Shown here piece after piece: positions 35,401-44,300 of a DNA stretch of 64,000 nucleotides (within the stretch, counting starts at the first letter, position 1; each line of letters opens with the position of its first letter). The notes under the pieces are model-generated. The model was not told the origin of the DNA. It did not search any database and saw only the letters and a program-made list of their open reading frames with translations. The position numbers and the translations under genes were made by a program. Source of the DNA: Theristus sp. LFF4_11 (Eukaryota > Nematoda > Chromadorea > Monhysterida > Xyalidae); assembly GCA_030248135.1 (NCBI GenBank), contig JASANC010005440.1, positions 289,857-353,856 on the forward strand. The letters run 5' to 3'.

Positions 35401-38400
35401 TCGATGTCGTGTCACTCATAATAGCATGGTTGAACTGGGACAACTCGTCCGGTAGGATAGGAATTCACGCTGCATCACAACGAAATCGACATTGGTTATC
35501 GTTCCGCCGATTTTGTGGAGCAGCATCCGTCAGTGCGAAACGGCCCATAATATAGACTTTCGGCTTTTCACGTTTTGATTTTTTGTTTCATTCTTAAAAA
35601 CCAATAAGCAATGATGCTTGCTGTCGCTGTTCTGCAGTTGGTAGTGATGATAATGTGTGTTTTTCAATGCATGAATGACGGTTTCATATTCGGATCCGCT
35701 GTTTGAGTTTTCAGCTATCAACTTTGAAATGAACAGAAAAACTGAAGATAATGTGCTTCTTTTCAGGGCGACGTCAACCAGAATGTCGTTTTGTGTTATT
35801 TAGTTTTTTTCTTTCACTCCCCTTTCGTTTCATGTTATATGATCCGGTTTTTATTTCTGACCATTAATCGAGAGAAAGTTCTGAACTCCTTTTTGAAATC
35901 GATCTTTCTAATGTGAACGCTGCAGGACCGCTTCTACAAGACATACTCGGAGAAATTGGCGGCCTTTCAAACCGGCTACGAGCGGGCGGCCTTTCTAAGA
36001 GAGGCGAGTGAGCAGGTGGCTAAGAAACAGGGTCGCAAGGTGATCACGCACCGGCTGAAATACAGGGTGGACCCGTTTGAGTTGATGCGCGTCTGGCCGG
36101 CGTTGGACAGCGCTGCTACGAAGAGCAAGAGTGGTGGTAGGCGCGGGATGGTTTTGTTTTTTTGGTGTCCTTGAGTCAAGATTAAACGTCTTGTGAAGGT
36201 TTTTCTTGATATTTCACTGTTTTGACCTCGCGGTACCACACCACAGCCACAGCACACGCCAGTTTGTCTGAAAGCTGCGTGCGTTTTTTAGTACAAAAAC
36301 GGTGAGTTTTGCCTAAACTAGGTGAATCAGAATTGTGTGAGCGTCTTTTAACGGATTTAGCTTCTTTTAATATCATTTGAAAATCAATTTGACAAATGAC
36401 CACCGGGCAAGTACTCGTGTTGCGTGATCGAACTGATATCCAGCGTTTCGACAAACCACTTCAAATCCAATAAACATGGCCCATTAACAAGAGCTCCATT
36501 CTCAGATGTCGGTGCGACTAAAAGCATCTCCACCAAATCAAATCAGCCACCGGTTATGACAAGCAGCAGTCGTAATACAACGGAACGAATGCCCGCGCAA
36601 CCGCACCAGCCCGCGCAACGAGCGACCGCGGTGCCCGCGCGCACCGTGACGTCGGCGCCCGACCAGCAGCCGCAGCCGCAACGGCGCAATCGGCTGTCCC
36701 GCGCGCCCAAGATCGGCATCGGCGCCCCGCCCGGTCTGGCGGCGCTCACGCGTGCGCCTGCCCCCGCCCCTGCTCCTGTCCCTGCCCCGTCGGCGTCTCT
36801 GCCGGAGCAGACGGGACAGACGAACTGGGACTGGCAGCAGCAGCAATTGACGCGGGCGACCAGCGCGCTACACGAGCAGATGCTGTCGCGAGGTTTGATT
36901 ATGTTGTTTTTTGTTTGTTGAAACGTTTTCCTTTGTCACTCATTACCATTTGTATTTGTGTATTTGTTGGCCTGGTGTGTGTTTGTTTTTATTATTTTGT
37001 TGTGGCAAAAGTTTGAAGAATCAGAATTTTTGCCTCGGCTAAGTATAAAGACCAACGGTTAAGGTAAGTCAAACGCGCACAAATGGTAAACAATGCAGAA
37101 TGGACCACTGAGCGCTAGAAATTTTAGTCAATTTGTTTTTAGCTATCGAACTGGATTGTACATGTAAACAACAACTTTGTTGTTTCGTTCATCCAGTTGA
37201 TGGCCGCGATAATAAACATTGATTACTTTCAGGAGAATTCAGAAAATTGATGGGTTTGTTACTATCGTTAATAGCTGTTTCTGCAAGTAGTCATACAATA
37301 ATAGCTGTTTCCATGATTCTTCACAAAAGACTATTTTTCAGTCTTATCGACTTTTTTTAAATCGAACCCTTTCAGCCAAACTAGTCGACCTTGCAGGCCA
37401 CCAGCCACAACGCCCCTCGTGGTACACCCCTGGGGTGTTAGGATCGAGTTCCGGCCAGGTCGCTGCGGCTCCCAATGACGACGACGTCATGGTCCTGTCC
37501 GACTCACCTCCATCGGCTCCGAGTGTTGCTGCTCCACCACCCGTCCAGCCCCCTCGGCCGTTTGTCCCTACATCGTCGATTCAGCTGCCCTCGCAGCCGC
37601 AGCCTGTCGCACAGCAGGTGGCTTATGGTTTCTTTTTTGGATAGAACAAGGAAATTAACAGAGAAAACAGAGCAGGTTTTCCGGTTTAGTTCGGTAACTG
37701 CTGTTTGGATGGTGGATTTGTAAGTAATGGCGCAGTAAGAAGAACGTTGCAGTTGAGAATATTGCTGGCTTTATGCGGTTGCTTGCGATAACAATGCACG
37801 AGTTTTCATTGTCAAAAGGTTTTTTGGTGGTCGGAATGAAGTTTTGTTACTCGTAATCGTTGCGCAGTTGGGGGTTCCACTGAACGAATCTGGGGAACAA
37901 CTGGGCAACGACTTTAGGGCGGTGACTTTCAGGGCTCTGGTGTACCATCGGCGTTGCGCAAAATGACGCCTGGTTCGGCGGTACCGTCGAGTGTTGGCGG
38001 TGATGAGCTGCAGCGACAGTTGCAAGCGGTACGTAACGGAAAGACATTTTGTTTACGCAAAAGTTGACAGCTGGGTTTAATTTTTTTGATTACATTTTTT
38101 GATTGTCTTATTCGTTGGCCTGGCGGAAGGTAAACGACTGGATCATTGTCCTTGAGGGTGCAAGCTCCGCCTAAGCAGGTGTACCACGGGAAACCTGCTT
38201 AGCGCGCTGCGCGCATTTCTTGGCTAGGCTTCTTTTTTAGAGAAGCAACAACAGTTAGCCACTTTCTTCTGCCGCTTGCTTGTGTATATTCTGCGCACAT
38301 GACATTGTCACATAGCCAATCAGCGTGTGTTGCACAACTTCTGAATCTGAGAACATCTTAATCGGATAACATCAATGCGTGATTTAGCTGGTGGCCGGCT

Positions 38401-40610
38401 CCACCACAAGTGCCGGTGACTCGCAACAACAACAACAACAGCAGGAAAGCGCGCAGGCACGTCTGTTGCGTGTCTTGATCGACGAGCGTAACCGTCAGAA
38501 GGAACAGCAACAACGCCAGGAGATGGCGCGTCTGATTGCGGAGTTGCTGACGAACGCTGGCGCGACGCAACGATCGGATGCTGCCACGGCACAGTTGCTG
38601 GTAAAACGGGAAACTGGGTTGTTTTGGGGGTGAAAGGTGTGCTCCGTTCTCAGTTCTCTTTCCCTCAGTTCTCCTGCAGCCGATCTCTTTTACAGTCGAA
38701 CTCTAAATTATAGGCGATCAGTTGATTGGTTGGTAATCACGTGATGCATGTCTTCTGTGCAGGGCAGACTCCGCCTCCCCCCCCACCCCCAAAAGCAATA
38801 CCTACACAGAAAGCATGCATCACACGTGCAATCGCCAACCAACCAATCAACTGATATAATATAATTCAATATAATTCAGAGTTCGACTGTATGTATTTGC
38901 TTGGTGACTATGAACAAGGTTTATGATTGGGAAGGTGCGTTTGTAAGGAAGTTGGACGGTCAGTTTTGGAACGGTAATGGTTCGGTCGGTAAAGGTTCAC
39001 ATGGATGGATACCGAAATATCCGGTTACCATACCATAATGACCAATACAACTATCTAGATATCTTCCCACCTTAAAATTCTTTTCCAACCATTCATCACA
39101 GACAACCCTAGCTCGCGAACAACAACAACAACAGCACCAACAACAAGTACCAACTGGTGCGACCAGTGACAGCGAGCAACAGCTATTGCAGCTTCTAGCA
39201 GAGGCTCTCCAACAACAGAAACAGCAACCACAGCAAGCACTCGGCTCGTCTCGACCGATGTCGCCGCGTGGAGCAGCCAGCTCGATTCTGGACGACTATG
39301 CGCGCTTGAATCAGCCGCCGGCGTCCGCACCGGCGCAGTCATCGTCATTCGATCAAATGCAGAGTATTAAGCGTTTTCGTTTGCTTTTTTCGATAGTCCC
39401 CGCCGACCCCGCCTCCCCGCCCCTCTGCACGGCCGGTTCCAGGAACCCGAAGGTACCGAACTCCGATGGTTTTTGGGGTAAGTTTTTGTCGCCGTCTATC
39501 ACGGAATTAGTAATCCAAGTATTGACGCTTATCTTCCGATCTTGTTGGATTGGGTGCATTGTATTGGTCTTGTTTCGGTGACAGCATGATGCAGGCAGCC
39601 TGGGGTGCTGCGCAATAAAAACATATGTGCTTGGTTGCAGGACAGCAGTCGACCAGTTCTTCAGCGGCAGCACCGTCGGCGTCGTCGACGTTGAGTAAAA
39701 TGACTGACGAGGAACTGCTGCGAATGGCCATGAATGCCGTGGGTGAGTGCGATAGCAAGACCGGCTGAGAATTCGTCGCTGGACGGAATTCTGTTTGACG
39801 ATGTGTGATACTGATAACTGGATATTTTTAACGGGCCTGTTCTACGTGTGCGTGGAATACCATCAAGTGACTTAATGATTCAAGTGACTCACCCACCATA
39901 TTTATAAAACTATTGACGGAACTAGTAATTTCATAAACGTTACGGCGCTCAACAATAAACTGTCGAGGAAGCGCCCAACTTCAAGACGGTTTGCTTGCTT
40001 TGCAGCAGCTGACCAGCCGCAGCAACCGCAACAACAACAACAACAACAACCATCCATGGGCCCGTGGCCAGCGCCGGGTCAACAACGGCCAGGTCCGCTG
40101 CTTGGGCCGCCTCCCTCCGCACCAGTAGACCCGGCCACTTTTCGCTTTCAGCCGCCACCGGCAGCAGCAGCAATGAATTACATGATGCAGGGACCGGTGA
40201 GATTTTTGTTCGAAATCAAGCGCGTTGGTTGGCGATTTTACAGCAAATCAGCGAGCTGGGTGCTTGGCTTTATTGTCTTCCGATTCAGCTACTACAAGCT
40301 GGAAACGGAAGTCGGTTTTGAATGGGCTGGGTGTGGAATTTATCGTCTTCCGAGCCAGCTACTACAAGCTGGAAACGGAAGTCGGTTTTGAATTGCAGGA
40401 TACATGAATTCAATAGTTTGTTAACGGCCATCATATCACCACAAGTAAGTGGCAGTCTCTCAGTTCTCTTCCATTAACCATCGGTTTCAGGGCGCCCAAA
40501 TGTATCCACCATCTATGCCGATTCCGCCACCTCCGACGGGAATGGCCCCATTTCGGCCTCTGTCTGGTCCAACTGGACATTACGATCGTCCGATATATGG
40601 CAGGCGTTGA
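20458..40610 (+). CDS. Chromodomain protein with five U1-type zinc fingers (25 exons, about 1395 aa)
   Basis: Join: 20458-20633, 21328-21517, 21567-21617, 26684-26836, 26992-27060, 28599-28667, 28927-29086, 30712-30848, 31293-31431, 31883-31977, 32227-32379, 32508-32597, 32773-32803, 33112-33380, 34055-34295, 34821-35047, 35926-36136, 36506-36892, 37376-37617, 37933-38028, 38388-38600, 39102-39477, 39641-39742, 40006-40196, 40491-40610; total 4188 nt with the stop. Residues 31-85 form an HP1-like chromodomain (EFVIEKVL; KWQDYPESDNTWEPLENL) with aromatic cage F32, W54, Y57, so methyl-lysine binding is expected. Five CxxC...HxxxxxH fingers follow at C212-H234, C308-H330, C466-H492, C566-H589 and C724-H745, the spacing of U1/matrin-type fingers that often bind double-stranded RNA. 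The C-terminal 550 residues are Pro/Gln-rich with a SUMO-interaction-like VMVLSD (987-992). No chromoshadow domain was found. Probably a nuclear chromatin reader. Splice phases agree throughout; weakest points are the exon 7, 17 and 22 donors. Confidence 0.85.
20791..21155 (+). mobile_element. tRNA-derived SINE in intron 1
   Basis: A tRNA-like head (20791-20862) has a 7-bp acceptor-like stem (cctccgt / acggagg), an A-box-like tggctcggtgg and a B-box ggttcgatcc, typical of an internal RNA polymerase III promoter. It continues into a non-tRNA GC-rich body (ctgccctgcggggatatagc and onward) and ends in an A-run near 21150. The T-stem and anticodon arm pair imperfectly, so it is a SINE and not a working tRNA gene. 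Confidence 0.72.
21666..24833. mobile_element. 3.2 kb near-perfect palindrome (foldback element) in intron 3
   Basis: The left end aacaccgtttgcaaataaga is matched by its complement ending at 24833. The arms run about 1.5 kb each and include cattctactaatcaaggcgc near 21740 and its complement near 24730, converging on a short loop near 23150-23330. Several tracts repeat inside each arm (tgggtaaaa, ttttttgc, caacggttgtaaagc). There is no clear transposase and no clean TSD (flanking octamers match at only five of eight positions). It would form a long hairpin in the unspliced transcript of the host gene. Confidence 0.82.
25011..26490. mobile_element. Inverted-repeat element with TA flanks, copy 2, carrying a nested MITE
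   Basis: The ends TA-CCGTATTACC and GGTAATACGG-TA match the element at 11675-12118. The homologous interior (tagcacaatttcatcatt region, in reverse orientation) lies at 26160-26400, with C-run words in place of G-runs. A family A hAT-like MITE (25078-26121) has jumped into its left part. It lies in intron 3 of the chromodomain gene. Confidence 0.75.
25078..26121. mobile_element. hAT-like MITE family A, copy 2 (1.04 kb)
   Basis: The ends TAGGGTTAGGGG and CCCCTAACCCTA have exact TSD cccccacc at 25070-25077 and 26122-26129. Nearly identical to copies at 17826 and 29350, and nested in the TA-flanked element at 25011-26490. Confidence 0.93.
27148..28270. mobile_element. hAT-like element in intron 5, with gene-like cargo
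   Basis: Imperfect terminal inverted repeats (ctgggttttttgcag on the left; ccaaaaaaaacctag on the right) are bordered by exact 8-bp TSD attgtgac at 27140-27147 and 28271-28278. Subterminal repeats of ttgcagaaatttt and its variants occur near both ends. The middle (27496-27944) carries coding-like sequence on the minus strand and no transposase, like a non-autonomous element that has picked up a host gene piece. Confidence 0.78.
27496..27944 (-). CDS. Putative two-exon gene or captured fragment inside the hAT-like element (104 aa)
   Basis: Possible model: complement(join(27496..27780,27915..27944)). The start MAAVGSTFSK is spliced in phase 0 (AAG|GTGCAG to TCAG|CGA). The second exon contains HFGSLENAVRVFESVAEILD followed by KLDDKLTHLRQSS, an amphipathic helix-like stretch with codon use like the real exons nearby. 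I do not recognise the family; a small coiled-coil subunit is plausible. It lies wholly within the element's inverted repeats and antisense to the host intron. It may be a captured gene, a retained pseudogene or a real nested gene; a long open frame by chance cannot be excluded. Confidence 0.4.
28717..28857. repeat. Short tandem repeat, four units of about 35 bp
   Basis: Four degenerate units of agggtgcttttcgccaataa followed by cgaaccaaa lie in intron 6 of the chromodomain gene. It is a minisatellite with no coding role seen. Confidence 0.8.
29246..29341. mobile_element. Half copy of the mariner-like MITE (cagtcgaac family)
   Basis: The left arm only is present: cagtcgaacgctaaattata, then tgattggttggtgatcacgt and gcttctg-like words, running up to the TSD of the family A element at 29350. 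The right arm seems lost. It contains one CACGTG. Confidence 0.6.
29350..30407. mobile_element. hAT-like MITE family A, copy 3 (1.06 kb)
   Basis: The ends TAGGGTTAGGGG and CCCCTAACCCTA have exact TSD gcctggat at 29342-29349 and 30408-30415. Located in intron 7 of the chromodomain gene. Nearly identical to the copies at 17826 and 25078. Confidence 0.93.
31033..31120. mobile_element. Small hairpin MITE (gcattcatgaagcagt family), copy 1
   Basis: A palindrome of about 88 bp: gcgcattcatgttgcagtat on the left and its complement atactgcaacaagaatgcgc on the right, with a gtgcctgcgcagct-like centre. Intron 8 of the chromodomain gene. The family also occurs at 31448, 31705, 50961 and 52461, with a half copy at 32418. 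Confidence 0.75.
31448..31533. mobile_element. Small hairpin MITE, copy 2
   Basis: Left arm ggcattcatgaagcagtgtt and right arm aatactgcttcatgaatgcc, pairing almost perfectly, with gacgcatagctgtgtc and its complement inside. Intron 9, just after the exon 9 donor. Confidence 0.8.
31705..31798. mobile_element. Small hairpin MITE, copy 3 (decayed)
   Basis: Left arm ggcattcatgaatggtattt and right arm agatactgcttattgaacgc pair less well than in other copies. Intron 9. Confidence 0.65.
32418..32453. mobile_element. Small hairpin MITE, half copy
   Basis: One arm only (ggcgcattcatgaagcatgt), in intron 11. No matching right arm is seen. Confidence 0.45.
34516..34684. mobile_element. Mariner-like MITE (cagtcgaac family), copy in intron 15
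   Basis: Inverted arms: aattataatgaatcagctga ... tcagctgattacctataatt. It shares the TA at 34683-34684 with the next element (34683-34803), so the two abut with no spacer. Confidence 0.68.
34683..34803. mobile_element. Short TA-flanked MITE (tacagtcc ends), 121 bp
   Basis: The ends TACAGTCCATCTG and CAAATGGACTGTA are inverted copies with terminal TA, as expected for a mariner-type insertion. It directly abuts the previous element and lies just before exon 16, ending 17 bp before that exon; its right end is therefore close to the acceptor. Confidence 0.7.
38691..38891. mobile_element. Mariner-like MITE (cagtcgaac family), copy in intron 21
   Basis: Starts TACAGTCGAACTCTAAATTA and ends in the complement GAGTTCGACTGTA with TA borders. 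It has two CACGTG sites (38738-38743 and 38823-38828). Confidence 0.82.
40253..40394. repeat. Tandem duplication of about 70 bp in intron 24
   Basis: Two adjacent copies share cagctactacaagctggaaa and cggaagtcggttttgaat, differing at a few positions. No coding role; it follows the exon 24 donor. Confidence 0.85.
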
Positions 40611-40865
40611 AAATATGTTTTTTTCGATTGCTGATGTTTCCATTTTCGGTTTGTTTGCGTATCTTTCTCTTTTGTTGCTTGTTTTTCGTTGTTCTATTTT
40701 GCTCTTTTTCAGCTTGGTACAAAGGTTAGTTGTTGGGGATGTGATATACAGACTGTGGATTTCTTTTGTGAACTGGGTTTGTTGTATGTGTCAGGGAAGT
40801 AACAACTTGCTTCAAAAACACTTATTTTTTCGTATTGTTTTTGTTTTCGTTGAACGGTTTGTTTA

Positions 40866-40871
40866 AATAAA
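40866..40871 (+). promoter_or_regulatory. Polyadenylation signal AATAAA of the chromodomain gene
   Basis: AATAAA occurs 256 bp after the stop codon at 40610, in T-rich sequence suitable for a 3' UTR. Another AATAAA lies near 41034. The Mondo gene ends on the opposite strand at 41325, so 40611-41324 is a convergent 3' region with no further gene seen. Confidence 0.55.
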
Positions 40872-41324
40872 TCGTGGCATGGAGTTTTTTTGTTTTTTGT
40901 GTTTTTTGTAACAACAGTCGTATCAGTGTGACAAGATCGCAAATCGGTAACCATGGCACGAATAATAAAATACTGAGCTTTTTGAAGCAATAATGAATAA
41001 TAAGGTGTAATTGACGTTGACGGTAGCAACACCGCAATAAAATTTGTAATATGATAAAATTTGAACTGAATTAAACAATCAATACAAACAACAGAAAACA
41101 ATTTACCCTGACCTATAAAATGACTACTAAAATGATCCAGAACCTGAAGACCTGCAAAAGGACTGAACATATTGAAAATTTTGAAACAATTATTTCACAT
41201 AAATTTTTTCAGACGATTGTTGTCCTCAACCATATGCCACAAGTAAAGAAAAAGTTGTTAACCGGATTCTAAAACAACATAACAAACATTAAAACCTAGT
41301 TCAAGCCTCATTCTGACCACATTC

Positions 41325-44300
41325 TTATCGTTTTATGGCCAATTGCTGTTCAATGTATTCGGTGAGTTTCTGTGGCTCCTGCAGTATCGGACTATCGGTC
41401 GCTAAGGATACCAGTAGTTCGCTCGCAACTGAAACAGAAAAGTAAATGTGAGCAATGTAAAAAGAACACGTTACAATTCTTGCAAACCGGTCGATCAAAG
41501 AGTTGATATGTGACAGATAGAACAACTAATCGGCTATTTACAACCAAAAATGGCTTAAAACAACAGATTGTCTTCCTGGCCTTTGACGGCGCCTTGGTAG
41601 GGCATTAGACTACGCTCCGGTGACCAAGCTCCGCCGAGGGGTGCATAAACAGCCAATGATAGAAAACCTCGACAACACTACTTGATGGCGTTTTTTGGTT
41701 AGCCTAGTTGCCAAATTATATGTTCGCAAACCACCAACCGGGCCTTAGTGCGACCGCATTCACGTTGTCGCGCGCCCACTGCACCGCGCGTTCGTTGATG
41801 CTTTGCGAGCCTTTCGACTCGGACGACATCGCTCTGACGTAGGAGTCGAACAACGGAGACAGAAGTTTGTGTAGCTGAAAGAAGTGATCCTAAATCAATC
41901 AAATTGCACGCAGGGGTTCTTCGCCTTTCGGCCGGGTCAACATCAGACACACAGAAGAGGTCTGATGTGTCCGTCTTGATAATGCTGAAAAGAGGTTCAA
42001 CCATCGGCTTGCTCAGATGGGACGTAGATGTTTCGCGACACGTTAACTATTGACATGATAGTTACGCAACATTTCTTTTGAAGCCCCATTCGTGTGTACC
42101 GTACCAACGATTAAGACAAGTATTTCACTGATGTGTATCTATATGCTACATGAAACACTTCACTAAATGAAACATGCCAACAAGACAAACCAGCCAAAAC
42201 TTTGGATTCTCTCGGCACTTGTCAGCGACGTGCCGTTGGTATCCCTGCCTCAGTAGGCTGTCACCGGTGATTCGATCCTCTGATGAGACGCATGGTAAAG
42301 TAGACTGCAGACCCCTGGATGTGAGAAAAACAAAGTAGAACGACAAAACTGCAAAAAAGTATCAGGCGGCGATTGCCGATGCTTGTACGATCTTTTATTT
42401 TGGTCCCAAGACTCAAGCAGTTTGTGCATGGCGCGGGAATTAAAAAATTGACAAAGTTAACCGAGTCCCCTAAACAGGGCCGAGTCACTTTGGCGATTTT
42501 GAATTGCCACAAAGATTGAAACTAGTTTCCTTTCTACGTCTGCACTGCGCACGCATTAAGTCGCAGAACCTAAAAAATGACAACGTTTCACATTGCGTAG
42601 CTATGTACTGACTGCTATTTTCATGTTTTGTGGTAACCATTTTTTTGGTGGTGCACGTTTTCTTAAATGTCAAAGATTCAGAGGGTCAACTTTTGTAAAC
42701 CATAAGAACAGAAACTCACTGAATTTGCTCGTGATACTGACGGATCGATTGGCGCAGTGTCTCGATTTGCTGCGATCGCTGTAGTTCGTCGTCGTTCAGG
42801 CGACGGATGTAATCGGCAGCTGCAATGGCAGAAACGTTACGTATCTATTTTTGCTCGTTGCATGTTCGTTTTTAAACTTGTTCGTGGAATAGAGCATTCA
42901 AATCTTTGAATTACAGTAAGTAGGCTACAGTAAGTAGAACGAATGTGTCGGATTTTGGTTGAAATCAAACGCCCCATTTGTGGCTACATACATTTTCGTG
43001 CAACAACCGCGCGTACGTTCCCTCTTTTTTGAAATCTCTGTATTCTGCGAAACAGTGACAGGTTTCAACAAACATACTGTAATTGCGGTACCTTTCGCGA
43101 GTACAACCGCGTTCGTTGGCTTCAGTCCTCTCGATTGTAGATTCGGCAGAAGCTCGGTCAACTGCGTGAAACCATCCTAAAAATTAGAAAAAATACATTT
43201 GAAAGTGGCACAAACGCAGCTCAATAAACAGCCACTGAATGCGTTCCTATACTAAAGTCCTTGTCTGAAGGAAGACTGCTTGCTCTTCACTGCGTTTTTT
43301 TTCAAAGAGTAAAGAAATACAGAAACCAATCGCTGCCACTGTGTTTGCTGTGTGCTTTTGTTTTGCAATGGTGCTTCGCAATGTATCAGACCAGGTGACG
43401 CGGAGACCAACCTATTAGTGGAGCATATCCACCACGGAGGTCGCTAATATTTCACTTCTTTTCAAACTCGCCTTTAATGCCGACCGTCTGCTCTGCTCGG
43501 CGTGCAGGTGCAGCATGCGTTTGCGATCCTCCGGTAATCCTGCGCCTGTGGGATTGCTGTCGCCGAGTGTGCTCGACGACACCGGTGACAACGATTCGTC
43601 CATCAGTGGCACGTCTGGTATAGAAAGTGTATAGATTGCAAAATTAGACCAAAAAAGGGATTGGCATTCTCAAGAGAATGTGTGTGAGGAATACATGCAG
43701 TTCGCTGTGTGCGGTTTGCCGGGTAGACGCATACCGCGGTGCCACCTGGCTCGTCAGTGCGACGGACACCAGACAACAGAACAAGATGGTTTCCAAAAAA
43801 AAACGATTATTTGCCGAAAATCCGACTTCTTTTTTTATCGGTTATGGTGGCTTGTGACGACAATTTCGTAATTGACCGTGGTTCTTCTGGCTAAAGTATT
43901 AGCTGCTCACCACCGCTGTCCTGTGTCGTCGTGCGCCGCAAGCTACACGTCTGCTGCATCAGGCTCGACGGGGTGCCGTGGTGTGGAAGTGGCGATCGCG
44001 ACAGCGTGACACCGCCGCCAAGCAAAGGACCGTTCGGCTGCAAGAATTCGGGAGGAAAAAGGTGTCGCCGAAAAGCGATTTTTCCGCAGAACATTGGCCG
44101 CACTGGACTGGAACACGCTCATATCGCTTGTTGAGGTTACTACAGTCGAACTCTAAATTATAGGGAATCAGCTTTGTCGTTCGTGATCACGTGATGCATG
44201 CTTTCTGTGCAGAAATTGCTGTGAGGGTGGAGTTTGGTTTGCACAGAAAGCATGCATGCCACCAACCAATCAGCTGATTCCCTATAATTTAGAGTTCGAC

